A stretch of DNA of 64,000 bases. Source: Alloscardovia theropitheci (lineage in GTDB: Bacteria; Actinomycetota; Actinomycetes; Actinomycetales; Bifidobacteriaceae). The position numbers were made by a program, and so were the translations under genes. The stretch is from positions 146,073-210,072 of the forward strand of contig NZ_RXLP01000026.1 of assembly GCF_004332295.1 (NCBI RefSeq), read 5' to 3'. Positions 42,888 through 52,630 of the stretch are shown here, in pieces. Under the pieces are notes generated by a model. It saw nothing but the letters and a program-made list of their open reading frames with translations, was not told the origin of the DNA and searched no databases. Positions within the stretch are counted from its first letter, which is position 1; each line of letters begins with the position of its first letter.

Positions 42888-44477
42888 TTACTTTGACTCG
42901 TGATATGCCTTTTCAGTATTCACTGACCATACATTCGCTTTATCTTCGCGACCAGTCTTAATATTCTCAACTGCTTCCATCGAAGTAGCCATAGAATGAT
43001 CTTGGTTATTGTAATGATGCTGACCATTTCGACCAACGCAGTATACATTACCTAACGAATCAATCCAGTTAGTCAGTTCATCAATTCGATCATATGTATC
43101 GAAGTAAGCAGGATATGCCTTTGGTACTCGCTCACGATGAGCATCGATGACGTCATCGGCACTGTCAATAACTCGCATACGAATCATTTCAGAAATTGCA
43201 AACTTTCGAGCTTCTTCTTCTGACATATTCCAGAAGTCGTCACCTTCAGCTGTGAAATATTCCAAACCAATCCATACGGTGTTATCAGGATCGTTGACGA
43301 GATATGGACTCCAGTTATTGAAAATTTGAATACGTCCCACTTTATATCCTGGATCTTGTACATAGATCCAATTATCTGGAACGATTGGTGGGTTTCCTAA
43401 GGTAGGAACGCTTGTAGTGTTCTTTACGCGAAGCTTCTTGACTAGTAATCCAACCGTAACGAAGTCGCGGAATGGCAAACCATGAGCCACTTCTACAACA
43501 TTTTCAGGCACAGTCGCGCCGCCTTGAGCCAACGCATCGACAAGATGATTAAGTGGCATAGAAGAAATTACTTGATCAGCGTCAAGGCTTACGGTCTCAC
43601 CATTCTCAGTTACATAGTCAACGCCACATGCCTTACCGTCACGAGTGCGAATTGCTGTAACCTTTGCTCCTGTAATAATGTGCGCACCATGAGCTTTGCT
43701 GTTATCAGCCACAACTTCCCAGAGCTGACCTGGACCAAGCTTTGGATACCAGAATTCTTCAATAAGAGATGTCTCGACTTTAGAATTATCCGCCTTGTGA
43801 TTAGGCATAAGCTTCTTAAAAGCATTGCCGAGGATATTCCAAATATTCAAACCCTTAACACGCTGAGCGCCCCAATCTGCAGAAATCTCAGATGGATGGC
43901 GTCCCCACAGCTTCTCTGTATAACCTTCGAAGAACATGGAGTAGAGTTTGCGGCCAAAGCGATTGATGTAGAAGTTTTCCAAATTATCTTCTGGAAGCTT
44001 ATGCACGCATGACCACAGATAGCTAAATCCGGCTTGCATAGTTAGCCACAAACCCATTGCCTTAATAGTATTTGGGCTTAAACTAATCGGATAGTCAAAG
44101 AAATGCTGATTCCAGAAGATACGTGACAAGCGATGACGCTTGAGCATAACTTCATCAGTTTCTTCCGGATCTGGGCCGCCTTCTGTCAGTTCATGATGAC
44201 GACCAAGCTTCTTGTCATCATATGAAGGAGCACCCTGAAGAGGCAATACTTCCTTCCACCACTGCATAATGCGATCATCTTTAGAGAAGAAACGATGACC
44301 GCCGATATCCATTCGATTGCCGTTGTACTTCACAGTACGGGAAATTCCGCCAAACTCTTGGCTTGCTTCCAAAACGGTTACATCGTAAGCATCGGAATTA
44401 TCCTTGACCAATTCCCATGCAGCGGTCAAACCAGCAGGACCGCCACCGATAATGACTACAGACTGTTTCTCTGCCAC
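42888..44477 (-). CDS. NAD(P)/FAD-dependent oxidoreductase (UDP-galactopyranose-mutase-like)
   Basis: A 529-residue flavoprotein from GTG 44477 with GAGGAG upstream. The dinucleotide-binding fold is [41 protein letters not shown] and [14 protein letters not shown] place it with protoporphyrinogen-oxidase/UGM-like enzymes of actinobacteria. It may act in cell-envelope sugar or isoprenoid chemistry. The exact substrate cannot be read from the sequence. Confidence 0.82.
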   Translation of the reverse strand: MAEKQSVVIIGGGPAGLTAAWELVKDNSDAYDVTVLEASQEFGGISRTVKYNGNRMDIGGHRFFSKDDRIMQWWKEVLPLQGAPSYDDKKLGRHHELTEGGPDPEETDEVMLKRHRLSRIFWNQHFFDYPISLSPNTIKAMGLWLTMQAGFSYLWSCVHKLPEDNLENFYINRFGRKLYSMFFEGYTEKLWGRHPSEISADWGAQRVKGLNIWNILGNAFKKLMPNHKADNSKVETSLIEEFWYPKLGPGQLWEVVADNSKAHGAHIITGAKVTAIRTRDGKACGVDYVTENGETVSLDADQVISSMPLNHLVDALAQGGATVPENVVEVAHGLPFRDFVTVGLLVKKLRVKNTTSVPTLGNPPIVPDNWIYVQDPGYKVGRIQIFNNWSPYLVNDPDNTVWIGLEYFTAEGDDFWNMSEEEARKFAISEMIRMRVIDSADDVIDAHRERVPKAYPAYFDTYDRIDELTNWIDSLGNVYCVGRNGQHHYNNQDHSMATSMEAVENIKTGREDKANVWSVNTEKAYHESK

Positions 44478-44644
44478 AATTACTCCTCTAAAATAGAAAT
44501 CTTTATAAGAATACCCTCAGCCCTACATTTTCTCTATATTTTACACCTCGCATAGGTCTTAGAAGGCAGGATTAAGCAATCAGCACCGCTACGACAGGCA
44601 CGATATACATTTGCGCACGCTAGCAATTACAACGTCTAAGCGAG

Positions 44645-44956
44645 TTAAAGATTTCGAGGTACCTCTATTTCTTCTTTCTGTACCTCTTCAACATTGACAT
44701 CCTTGAAAGTAACAATGCGAACATTTTTGACGAAACGATTTGGTCGATAAACATCCCACACCCAGGCATCGGTAAGTTGGACGTCAAAATATGCATCTTG
44801 CCCAGCTTGACGCACATTAAAATCGACGCGATTCGCAAGATAAAAACGTCGTTCAGTCTCGATGACGTAGGTAAATAGCTTAATGACATCGCGGTATTCG
44901 CGATATAACGCAAGCTCTGCCTCAGTCTCGTAATTATCGAGATCTTCTGCGCTCAT
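44645..44956 (-). CDS. DUF2469 family protein
   Basis: A 103-residue protein, AAGGAGAAA upstream. MSAEDLDNYETEAELALYREYRDV and the later FVVRQ-like FYLANRVDFNVRQAG match the short, conserved actinobacterial DUF2469 family, usually found near lepB and rnhB. Function unknown. Confidence 0.9.
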   Translation of the reverse strand: MSAEDLDNYETEAELALYREYRDVIKLFTYVIETERRFYLANRVDFNVRQAGQDAYFDVQLTDAWVWDVYRPNRFVKNVRIVTFKDVNVEEVQKEEIEVPRNL

Positions 44957-45028
44957 GGATTTCTCCTTATAACGTTTATCTTGATGTAACGCTACATTAA
45001 AGTAGCATTACATTAACAGTTGTCGCTA

Positions 45029-46075
45029 CTAGTTACGAGTACGCCCTGCCCCTAGTTTACGCCACCATGGTAGTTCGGCATTACTCGTGCTCAATTCATC
45101 TTCGTGTTCACCATGCTCAGTTATTTTCTCACGATGCTGCGAAGAAACTGCTCCTGCCTCACGCACATATTCATGTCCGCGAGTGGAATCCACTTCATTA
45201 TTATGGTTTTCACGAGCTAAAGAATCCGATTCCATTTCTGTCTGAGTCACCGTCAGATCTTGCTCTTCATGCGATACACGTTTTCTTAATTCCATCGTAT
45301 GCTCATGTTGAGCGAGGGCTTCACGTACGCCTGGATTATCCATAATGGCATGCAACCCAAAAGCTTCTAACGAACGAATAGGATCATATTCATCCACTAA
45401 CATGTCGTAGACGTGCATGTCGATATAACGTTCTTCAATGTCGTCCCATAAGCTATCTCGAGAAACACCCGTCTCAATGAATCCAAGAGACTGGTATACG
45501 GCTTGGGACCTAGTATTCGTCGACGGGACGCTTATCCAGATACGATGTAAACCAAGACCAGCTGGCTTTGGCGCGAAGCCATAGGTCATGACTCGAGGCA
45601 TTGCATCTCGCGTGTAGCCTCGACCACGATAATTTTCTCCCAGAATTACCTGGATCCTCGCAGATGAAGCCCACGCATCAATATCCACGAGAAATGCCAT
45701 ACCAATGAATTCATCATGGCGGTTAGTATCCGTCTCGTCCGTCACAGTATCGTCTGAATTTGCCACGAACATGGACCACGCCATGACACCACGTGCTTCA
45801 GCATCCTGAAGGCCTTCTTCTTGAGTACGAATTCCTTTTTGCCAACGGATAGAACGTTGAATCCATGAACGAACAATTGCACGTGTAGACTCACCAGTTT
45901 TCCCTACTAATCCCACACTATTCGCGAATGCGCCAATATGTTCCAGTGCTGCGAAATCATTCCATTGAGCAGCACGAAGAGTAAGCATTTCGCCCTGAAT
46001 TTGCGGAATTTCTATGCTTTCAGATAGTACGCGCATATTATCATCACTGATTACGCCGTTATTCGACTCAAGCAT
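45029..46075 (-). CDS. GNAT acetyltransferase with charged C-terminal tail
   Basis: A 348-residue protein starting at ATG 46075, chosen for a GGAAGG box 6 bases before it over a GTG at 46090. Residues 15-215 are a GNAT domain of the RimJ/RimL type: LTLRAAQWNDFAALEHIG, GENYRGRGYTRDAMPRVMTYGF (acetyl-CoA loop) and HRIWISVPSTNTRSQAVYQSLGFIETGV. The last 110 residues are polar and probably disordered. It may acetylate ribosomal protein or another amine substrate. Confidence 0.85.
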   Translation of the reverse strand: MLESNNGVISDDNMRVLSESIEIPQIQGEMLTLRAAQWNDFAALEHIGAFANSVGLVGKTGESTRAIVRSWIQRSIRWQKGIRTQEEGLQDAEARGVMAWSMFVANSDDTVTDETDTNRHDEFIGMAFLVDIDAWASSARIQVILGENYRGRGYTRDAMPRVMTYGFAPKPAGLGLHRIWISVPSTNTRSQAVYQSLGFIETGVSRDSLWDDIEERYIDMHVYDMLVDEYDPIRSLEAFGLHAIMDNPGVREALAQHEHTMELRKRVSHEEQDLTVTQTEMESDSLARENHNNEVDSTRGHEYVREAGAVSSQHREKITEHGEHEDELSTSNAELPWWRKLGAGRTRN

Positions 46076-46117
46076 CGGACACCTTCCCACCTAATTATCC
46101 TTGTGCCGTATATAAGC

Positions 46118-46180
46118 TTACTCGCATTAGTCGCGGCACGCGTGCACATGTGTGTACGCATGTCTGACTAATGCGAGTAA
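46118..46180. repeat. 15-bp stem hairpin after gatB
   Basis: TTACTCGCATTAGTC (46118-46132) and GACTAATGCGAGTAA (46166-46180) are perfect complements enclosing 33 bases that can fold further (GCACGCGTGC). It lies between the end of gatB and the start of the acetyltransferase. It is probably a terminator, although there is no long T-run. Confidence 0.6.
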
Positions 46181-46226
46181 AGCAATAATCATTCGCAGAA
46201 AAGCGAACGATGTGTAGAGTGCAATC

Positions 46227-47723
46227 TTACTTCAACTTCGACATTACGATAGAAGTAACAGTCTTAGCATCGGCCTGTCCGCGAGTTGCTTTCATAACAG
46301 CCCCAATAATCGCGCCCATAGGTTTCATATTGCCGCTCTTAAGCTTCTCTACGATATCTGGATTTGCAGCAAGCGCTTTATCTACTTCATTTTCCAAAGC
46401 ACCTGTATCCTGAACTACCTCGTAGCCATGCTTTGCTACAACTTCATCAGGAGTTCCTTCTCCAGCAATAACGCCGGAAACTGTTTGCTTAGCAAGTCGA
46501 TCGTTGAGCTTACCTTCCGAGATAAGTTCTTCAACGCGCGCTACATCTGCAGGAGTGATGCTGAGTTCTTCAAGGCTCTTATCACTTTCATTAGCTGCAC
46601 GAGAGATTTCTCCCATCCACCATTTACGAGCACCTGCTGCGCTTGCTCCAGCTTTTACAGTTTCCTCGACCAAGTCAAGAGCTGAGGCATTAACAAGATC
46701 GCGCATATCGTTATCTGATAAGCCCCATTCTTCCTGCAAACGATTACGGCGTTCGCGAGGCATCTCTGGCATCTGGGCACGAAGTTCTTCTACATGTTCT
46801 TTCGTGGTGTGAACCATGACGAGATCTGGATCTGGGAAGTAACGATAATCATCAGCATCTGTCTTAACGCGTCCACCAGCGGTTGTCTGCGTTGCCTCAT
46901 CCCAGTGACGAGTTTCCTGAAGAACTTCTCCACCAGCTTCGAGAACTGCTGCTTGACGACGAATTTCGTAGACGATTGTACGTTCAATTCCGCGGAACGA
47001 ATTAACATTCTTAGTTTCTGAACGAGTTCCAAATGGGTCATCTGCAGATGGGCGAAGAGAAACATTCACATCAGCTCGCATATTACCTTGTTCCATGCGA
47101 GCATTGGAAATGTTGAGCGCTCGTACGATATCGCGAATTGTGCGCACATATGCACCTGCAACTTCTGCTGCACGAGCACCAGCACCTGTAATTGGCTTCG
47201 TCACGATTTCCACAAGTGGCACACCAGCACGGTTGTAATCAACAAGAGAATGATCTGCGCCTTCAATACGACCGTCAGCGCCGCCAACGTGAGTATTCTT
47301 TCCAGCGTCATCTTCTACATGAGCACGTTCGATTGGGACACGGAATACTTCCCCATCCTCAAGTTCAACGTCCAAGTATCCCTCACCGTTCAGTGGCTTA
47401 TCATACTGTGAAATCTGATAATCACGAGGCATATCTGGGTAGAAATAATTCTTACGTGCAAACTGACTCCACTCAGCGATATCACAATGTAATGCCAAAC
47501 CAAGCTTAATCGCATAATCAATTGCGCTCTTATTGACTACTGGAAGAGACCCAGGAAGACCCAATGATACTGGAGTAAGTTGAGTGTTTGGTTCGCCACC
47601 GAAGGATACTTCTGCAGGGCAGAACAACTTAGTCTTTGTATTGAGCTCTACGTGGACTTCAAGACCGATAACTGGATCGTATTTTTCTACAGCTTCGGCA
47701 AACTTCATTAATTTTTCAGCCAT
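46227..47723 (-). CDS. gatB: Asp/Glu-tRNA amidotransferase subunit B
   Basis: A 498-residue subunit that activates the mischarged t[22 protein letters not shown] and [18 protein letters not shown] are diagnostic; the C-terminal YqeY-like tail binds tRNA. CAAAGGATAGG precedes the ATG. Last gene of gatCAB. Confidence 0.97.
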   Translation of the reverse strand: MAEKLMKFAEAVEKYDPVIGLEVHVELNTKTKLFCPAEVSFGGEPNTQLTPVSLGLPGSLPVVNKSAIDYAIKLGLALHCDIAEWSQFARKNYFYPDMPRDYQISQYDKPLNGEGYLDVELEDGEVFRVPIERAHVEDDAGKNTHVGGADGRIEGADHSLVDYNRAGVPLVEIVTKPITGAGARAAEVAGAYVRTIRDIVRALNISNARMEQGNMRADVNVSLRPSADDPFGTRSETKNVNSFRGIERTIVYEIRRQAAVLEAGGEVLQETRHWDEATQTTAGGRVKTDADDYRYFPDPDLVMVHTTKEHVEELRAQMPEMPRERRNRLQEEWGLSDNDMRDLVNASALDLVEETVKAGASAAGARKWWMGEISRAANESDKSLEELSITPADVARVEELISEGKLNDRLAKQTVSGVIAGEGTPDEVVAKHGYEVVQDTGALENEVDKALAANPDIVEKLKSGNMKPMGAIIGAVMKATRGQADAKTVTSIVMSKLK

Positions 47724-47747
47724 TTTCCTATCCTTTGACCTACTCGC

Positions 47748-49280
47748 CTATTCGCCCAACCATGGTGTGTTCATCCACTGCCATACTGGGCCGTTCCACT
47801 TATCCTCCAAGGCTGCTTCCAAAGCTGCTGCTGGCTTATAGAGAACTTCATCATGTTGCTGTGGCGCAATGAATTGGAATCCGACTGGCATGCCGTCATC
47901 ACTTAAGCCTGCTGGAACCGAAATTGCTGGGACGCCAGCCAAATTTGCTGGGATTGTAGCAATATCTCCCAAATACATAGCGATTGGGTCATCGCTCTTT
48001 TCACCAAACTTAAATGCAGTTGATGGAGCAGTAGGAGAAACCAGTACATCTACCTTTTCGAATGCCTTGTTAAAGTCATTAATAATGAGCGTACGTACTT
48101 TCTGAGCGCTTCCGTACCATGCATCATAGTAACCTGCTGACAACGCATATGTACCCAGAATAATACGACGCTTAACTTCATCCCCAAAGCCAGCCTCACG
48201 TGTATACGCCATCATATTTGCTGCAGTTGCTGGGACACCTTCTGGTGGCATCACGCGCAAACCGTAGCGCATGCCATCGTAACGTGCAAGATTCGATGAT
48301 ACTTCTGAAGGCATAATAATGTAATAAGCACCAAGTGCATACTTAAGGTGTGGCAAGGAGACTTCTACAACTTCCGCTCCCATTGCCTTAAGTTCTTCTA
48401 CAGCTTCATCGAAGCGCTTGGATACTCCAGCATCAAAGCCGTCACCGGAAAGTTCCTTGATAAGGCCAACTTTCATGCCTTTCAAATCACGGTTTGCGCC
48501 TTGCTGAGCAGCAGCGACCATTGCCGGAGCAGGGCTTGGAATCGATGTAGAGTCCTTAGGATCATGTCCGCCAATAGTTTCCTGCAAAAGTGCAGAGTCG
48601 AGAACCGTACGAGTTACCGGACCAATCTGATCAAGCGATGATGCCATAGCGATAGCACCAAATCGCGATACGCCACCATACGTAGGCTTAACACCCACAG
48701 TTCCTGTGAATGCACCCGGCTGGCGAATCGAGCCACCGGTATCTGTTCCCAATGCAAGTGGTGCTTCAAACGCTCCTACAGCCGCCGCTGAGCCACCGCC
48801 AGAGCCTCCTGGAACTCGAGAAGTATCCCATGGATTATTAGTATTGCCATATGCGGAATGCTCGGTTGATGACCCCTGAGCAAACTCATCAAGATTTGTT
48901 TTGCCTAAAAGTGGCATTCCAGCATTCTTAAGTTTTGTGATAACAGTTGCGTCATATGGAGGAATCCATCCCTGCAAAATCTTGGAAGCTGCAGTAGTCT
49001 CGATTCCTTGGGTAACAATCATATCTTTGATTGCGATAGGCACACCAGCAAGAGGAGCTAACTGCTCACCGGAAGCACGCTTTGCATCAACTGCATCTGC
49101 TTGCTCACGTGCTATGTCTGCGCTAACCTGCAGGAATGCATTAATTGATGGTTCAGCAGCCTCGATAACATCAAGATGAGCATCGACGAGTTCACGAGAA
49201 CTTACTTCACCCGACTTAAACTTTTCAGCCATCTGCGATGCAGAAAGCTTAACTATTTCATTGCGAGTTTCTTTATCCAT
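47748..49280 (-). CDS. gatA: Asp/Glu-tRNA amidotransferase subunit A
   Basis: A 510-residue glutamine amidase. The Ser-cisSer-Lys triad is seen in VPIAIKDMI (Lys), and [36 protein letters not shown] (catalytic serines, split here as the usual amidase signature). It releases ammonia from Gln for GatB. Confidence 0.97.
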   Translation of the reverse strand: MDKETRNEIVKLSASQMAEKFKSGEVSSRELVDAHLDVIEAAEPSINAFLQVSADIAREQADAVDAKRASGEQLAPLAGVPIAIKDMIVTQGIETTAASKILQGWIPPYDATVITKLKNAGMPLLGKTNLDEFAQGSSTEHSAYGNTNNPWDTSRVPGGSGGGSAAAVGAFEAPLALGTDTGGSIRQPGAFTGTVGVKPTYGGVSRFGAIAMASSLDQIGPVTRTVLDSALLQETIGGHDPKDSTSIPSPAPAMVAAAQQGANRDLKGMKVGLIKELSGDGFDAGVSKRFDEAVEELKAMGAEVVEVSLPHLKYALGAYYIIMPSEVSSNLARYDGMRYGLRVMPPEGVPATAANMMAYTREAGFGDEVKRRIILGTYALSAGYYDAWYGSAQKVRTLIINDFNKAFEKVDVLVSPTAPSTAFKFGEKSDDPIAMYLGDIATIPANLAGVPAISVPAGLSDDGMPVGFQFIAPQQHDEVLYKPAAALEAALEDKWNGPVWQWMNTPWLGE

Positions 49281-49286
49281 TACGAC

Positions 49287-49580
49287 TTACTCTCCCAAAA
49301 TTTGTGGAGCGACGAACATGCCAGACTCAGCAAGTGGCGCACCTGAAAGCGCTTCTTCTTGAGTCAATGGAGTCGCTGGTACATCTGGACGCATATATGC
49401 TTCCAAAGGAACTGGATTTGCAGTTGGCTTGACATCCTCGCCTGCGACTTCCTGAACCTGTGCGATTGCTTCAGCTACAGCATTCAATTCGCCTTGGAGA
49501 CGAGTAATTTCTTCGTCTGTCAGAGCAATCTGGGCAAGATCTCCCAAGTGCTCAATTTCTTCACGTGTAAATGTAGGCAT
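49287..49580 (-). CDS. gatC: Asp/Glu-tRNA amidotransferase subunit C
   Basis: A 97-residue subunit with the family opening [20 protein letters not shown]. It wraps GatA and GatB together. It lies six bases before gatA. Confidence 0.93.
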   Translation of the reverse strand: MPTFTREEIEHLGDLAQIALTDEEITRLQGELNAVAEAIAQVQEVAGEDVKPTANPVPLEAYMRPDVPATPLTQEEALSGAPLAESGMFVAPQILGE

Positions 49581-49644
49581 GAGCCCATACTAGAGTTTGA
49601 ACACGACACTTGTAAAGCTTCAAACACATGAATTAACGTGTAAT

Positions 49645-50343
49645 TTACTTGATATTTCCGTGTTGCATAACCCATGTATGCATGGCAACTGCAGCTGCCG
49701 CTCCCGCGTTAAGAGAACGAACTGAACCTGTTTGCGAGATATACACGACGTCATCGGCAAGTTCAAGCGCTTTACTCGTTAGCCCTGGCCCTTCAGCACC
49801 GAAAATCATAATGCAATTCGTCGGGAAATCGTATGTCTCAATAGGCACTGCTCCCGGGACGATATCAAGTGCGATAATGCGAGGTCGAGGCTTGCCTTCT
49901 CTTTGCGCCTGTTCAGTCACATTGTCGACGAATTCTTCAATGCTCGCATGATTGTATACATGCTGGTAAAGCTCTGTCATAAGCGACCCCTTGCGATTCC
50001 ACTTTTTGGGGCCGATAATATGAACCGCATGTGCAGTGAAAGCATTTGCTGTCCGTACAATAGACCCAATATTAAAGTCATGGGTCCAGTTTTCAATTGC
50101 TACTTCAAAGCCATAGCGTCCTTGGCGGTCAAGATCACTCTTAATCGCTTCAACAGTCCAGTACCGATACTTATCCATGACATTTCTGCGATCGCCTTCA
50201 TCAAGAAGTTGAGCATCAAACTGCTCGCCTTCTGGCCGTGGCTCATCGGGATGTTCTTCTTCCCAAGGCCCCACACCTACTTCACGTAGACCTGGATCTC
50301 CTGCTGCTAAAACTCGTTGTGTAAAATCACTGGGTGGGATCAT
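49645..50343 (-). CDS. TrmH/SpoU-family RNA methyltransferase
   Basis: A 232-residue SPOUT methyltransferase. Motif 1 is WTHDFNIGSIVRTANAF, motif 2 TNCIMIFGAEGPGLT, and motif 3 SVRSLNAGAAAAVAMH, forming the trefoil-knot SAM site. It methylates a 2'-OH of tRNA or rRNA. Start overlaps the stop of the previous gene (TAATG). Confidence 0.92.
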   Translation of the reverse strand: MIPPSDFTQRVLAAGDPGLREVGVGPWEEEHPDEPRPEGEQFDAQLLDEGDRRNVMDKYRYWTVEAIKSDLDRQGRYGFEVAIENWTHDFNIGSIVRTANAFTAHAVHIIGPKKWNRKGSLMTELYQHVYNHASIEEFVDNVTEQAQREGKPRPRIIALDIVPGAVPIETYDFPTNCIMIFGAEGPGLTSKALELADDVVYISQTGSVRSLNAGAAAAVAMHTWVMQHGNIK

Positions 50344-51041
50344 TATGCTTGCAATTCCTTATCAGAAAAGACTGGAATGAAAGGAACAGTTACTTCATGT
50401 TCTGTAATTGGGTTAATAAGCCTAATAGTCAGTAACTGCCCTGTATCAGCATCACCCTTATCCGCATAGTGCTCCACAGTACCCGTACTTCCAACCAATG
50501 ATGCTATGGCTAGAATATTCGCACCTTCATTTTCCAAGACGGCAAAATCAAGGTTAAGTTCATTTCCGTGAGTAAGCGTGACAACTGACGACGTTTGTAC
50601 GAAAGATTTTTCTGAAAGCCATGCATCAACAAGAATGACTCTCTTCCCAGCAATGGAAGGTCCTTTTACTCCCGGAAAAACGAAGTCCATCAAGAATCCA
50701 TCAAGATTTTGGCCGCGTGAAGCTGCCGCATGAATCATCGCGCTGACGAGAGGAATCCCAGCAGTTGTCATAGCGCCGACAGCATCAAAATCGTCAATTC
50801 CAAATCCGGCAGTTTCTAGAACATCAAGTAACGCATGACCAGCTAATGTAGCACCATCGTGATGATAAGTCACGGATGTCAGCTCGCTAAATTGTTTATC
50901 ATGCACTTCAGCTCGTACGAGCTTTTCCAAACGCTGCTGAGGTTCAAGCATATCCTCTGGTAATGCTGCAATTTGTTCTCGTAAATCCGCACTACCCGTT
51001 GCCTTAAATTCTTGTGTCATATCTGTTACTCTATCGCTCAC
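50343..51041 (-). CDS. phosphoribosyltransferase-like protein (PyrE-like)
   Basis: A 232-residue protein whose core (LAGHALLDVLETAGFGIDDFDAVGAMTTAGIPLVSAM, then KRVILVDAWLSEKSFVQT) resembles the type I PRTase fold of orotate phosphoribosyltransferases. The PRPP loop VILVDAWLSEKS departs from the usual VDDVxTTGGT, so the enzyme may be inactive or use another ligand. Starts at GTG 51041 or ATG 51020; neither has a clear Shine-Dalgarno. Confidence 0.65.
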   Translation of the reverse strand: MSDRVTDMTQEFKATGSADLREQIAALPEDMLEPQQRLEKLVRAEVHDKQFSELTSVTYHHDGATLAGHALLDVLETAGFGIDDFDAVGAMTTAGIPLVSAMIHAAASRGQNLDGFLMDFVFPGVKGPSIAGKRVILVDAWLSEKSFVQTSSVVTLTHGNELNLDFAVLENEGANILAIASLVGSTGTVEHYADKGDADTGQLLTIRLINPITEHEVTVPFIPVFSDKELQA

Positions 51042-51067
51042 TCTCGTCGTCTTACTACCCCATCTAC

Positions 51068-52453
51068 CTAATCGTCAAAGTCAGGAAGAAGTTCAGGAGC
51101 GGTTATCTCACGAATATCGCTCTTCTTTTCTTCTTCTAGTGGTACGGGTTCATCAAAAACTTTCCCTGGCTCTAGGGAATTAAGCTTCCGTGCAGTAGGC
51201 ACGACTTGGGACTGTAACGACCCCACGAAAGCATTGTAATTTTGCACTGTTGTTCCGAGCGACTTCCCAAGCTTGCTAGCATGCTGGCTCATTGTGCTCA
51301 AACGCTTAAACATTTCACGTGACAAGTCAAATAATTGTTGTGCTTCATCGCTGAGAGTTTGTTGTTGCCATGCGAAAGCTACCGATTTAAGCACAGACCA
51401 TAATGTCACTGGTGTCGTCAAAGCTACTTGCTTATTAAATGCATAATCGAGAATCGTCGGATCCGTGTCAAGCGCTGCCTGAAGCAAAGACTCATTAGGA
51501 ATAAAAGCAATAACGAAATCTGGAGCGACTCGATTACCACTATTCTTCCAGTATTCTCGTTTCCCTAATACATCGATATGACCACGAAGTGCCTTGGCAT
51601 GATTAGCAAAGTATTCTTCACGTAAGTGGAGTTCCTGCTCCGACGCAGCATCGCTAATAGCCATAGCGCGTTGATAATCAGAATATGGTACCTTCGCATC
51701 AATAGGAATGAACTTGCCGTCGGGAAGCATAACAACCATATCTGGACGTTGCTGCTGACCGTCCTCATTTTCTACATAATACTGTGTTTCAAAATCGACG
51801 TGTTCACGAAGCCCAGCGGATTCTACAATGTTCTTCAGCTGTGCTTCTCCCCAAGCACCACGAACCTTATTATTGCGAAGTGCCATAGCAAGATTAGTAG
51901 TTTCTTGGTCGAGCTTCTTCTGAGCGTCCCCAAGTCCTAAAAGCTGCTCACTCAGTTTACCCATCTGAGATTGTCGAGATTCCTCAATCTCAGTCACTTT
52001 CTGCTGAAGCAAATCAAGATTCTTTTGAACTGGACTAAGCGCCTTCAGTACGCGAGATTCCTCTTGAAGATTCTCCTCTTGCGCGCGCAGTCGTTCTTCT
52101 TCTCGCTCTTGCGCTTGCTGACGCTCATGCTCAATACGCTGCTTCTCAGCATCTTGGACACGTTCCAATTGTTCCTGTACAAAGTCAAGTTGTTCGCGAG
52201 CACCCTGTAACTGCCCATTCAGTTTCGCAGTATTTTCTCGCTCATTTCCCAACGCCATACGAGTTTGCTCGTACTGTTCAGTAATACGAGCATGCTCAGA
52301 CTGCACGTCATGAAGTTGTTGGCTCAGTTGTTGATTCTCAAGTTCACGTTCAGCGGCATTAGAGTCGCTTCCGTAACGATTTTTCGCATACAAAAAACCA
52401 ATAACTGCACCTAACACAGCACCGATAACCAGACCAAGAATTGTTTCGAACAT
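51068..52453 (-). CDS. rmuC: DNA recombination protein RmuC
   Basis: A protein of about 461 residues (ATG 52453 chosen because MFETILGLVIGAVLGAVIGFLYA is the usual start; an upstream ATG at 52483 is possible). One N-terminal membrane helix, a coiled coil (about residues 35-170) and a nuclease-like RmuC domain (KVRGAWGEAQLKNIVESAGL, PIDAKVPYSDYQRA). RmuC limits inversions between short inverted repeats in E. coli, which is of interest given the invertible segment elsewhere in the window. Confidence 0.92.
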   Translation of the reverse strand: MFETILGLVIGAVLGAVIGFLYAKNRYGSDSNAAERELENQQLSQQLHDVQSEHARITEQYEQTRMALGNERENTAKLNGQLQGAREQLDFVQEQLERVQDAEKQRIEHERQQAQEREEERLRAQEENLQEESRVLKALSPVQKNLDLLQQKVTEIEESRQSQMGKLSEQLLGLGDAQKKLDQETTNLAMALRNNKVRGAWGEAQLKNIVESAGLREHVDFETQYYVENEDGQQQRPDMVVMLPDGKFIPIDAKVPYSDYQRAMAISDAASEQELHLREEYFANHAKALRGHIDVLGKREYWKNSGNRVAPDFVIAFIPNESLLQAALDTDPTILDYAFNKQVALTTPVTLWSVLKSVAFAWQQQTLSDEAQQLFDLSREMFKRLSTMSQHASKLGKSLGTTVQNYNAFVGSLQSQVVPTARKLNSLEPGKVFDEPVPLEEEKKSDIREITAPELLPDFDD

Positions 52454-52630
52454 ATGTTCGATAATAGCAAAACGTATCACCATTTCTCATAACGATGTGC
52501 CAACATTTCTTTTTTCTTTAGACTGCTTTAGATAGTAAATTCCATCACTAAGTAACCACCTAATAATTGGCGGCTTCACCCTTGATACAGGCAAAGCCAC
52601 CAATAAGTCATCGCAATTTATCAGTTATCA

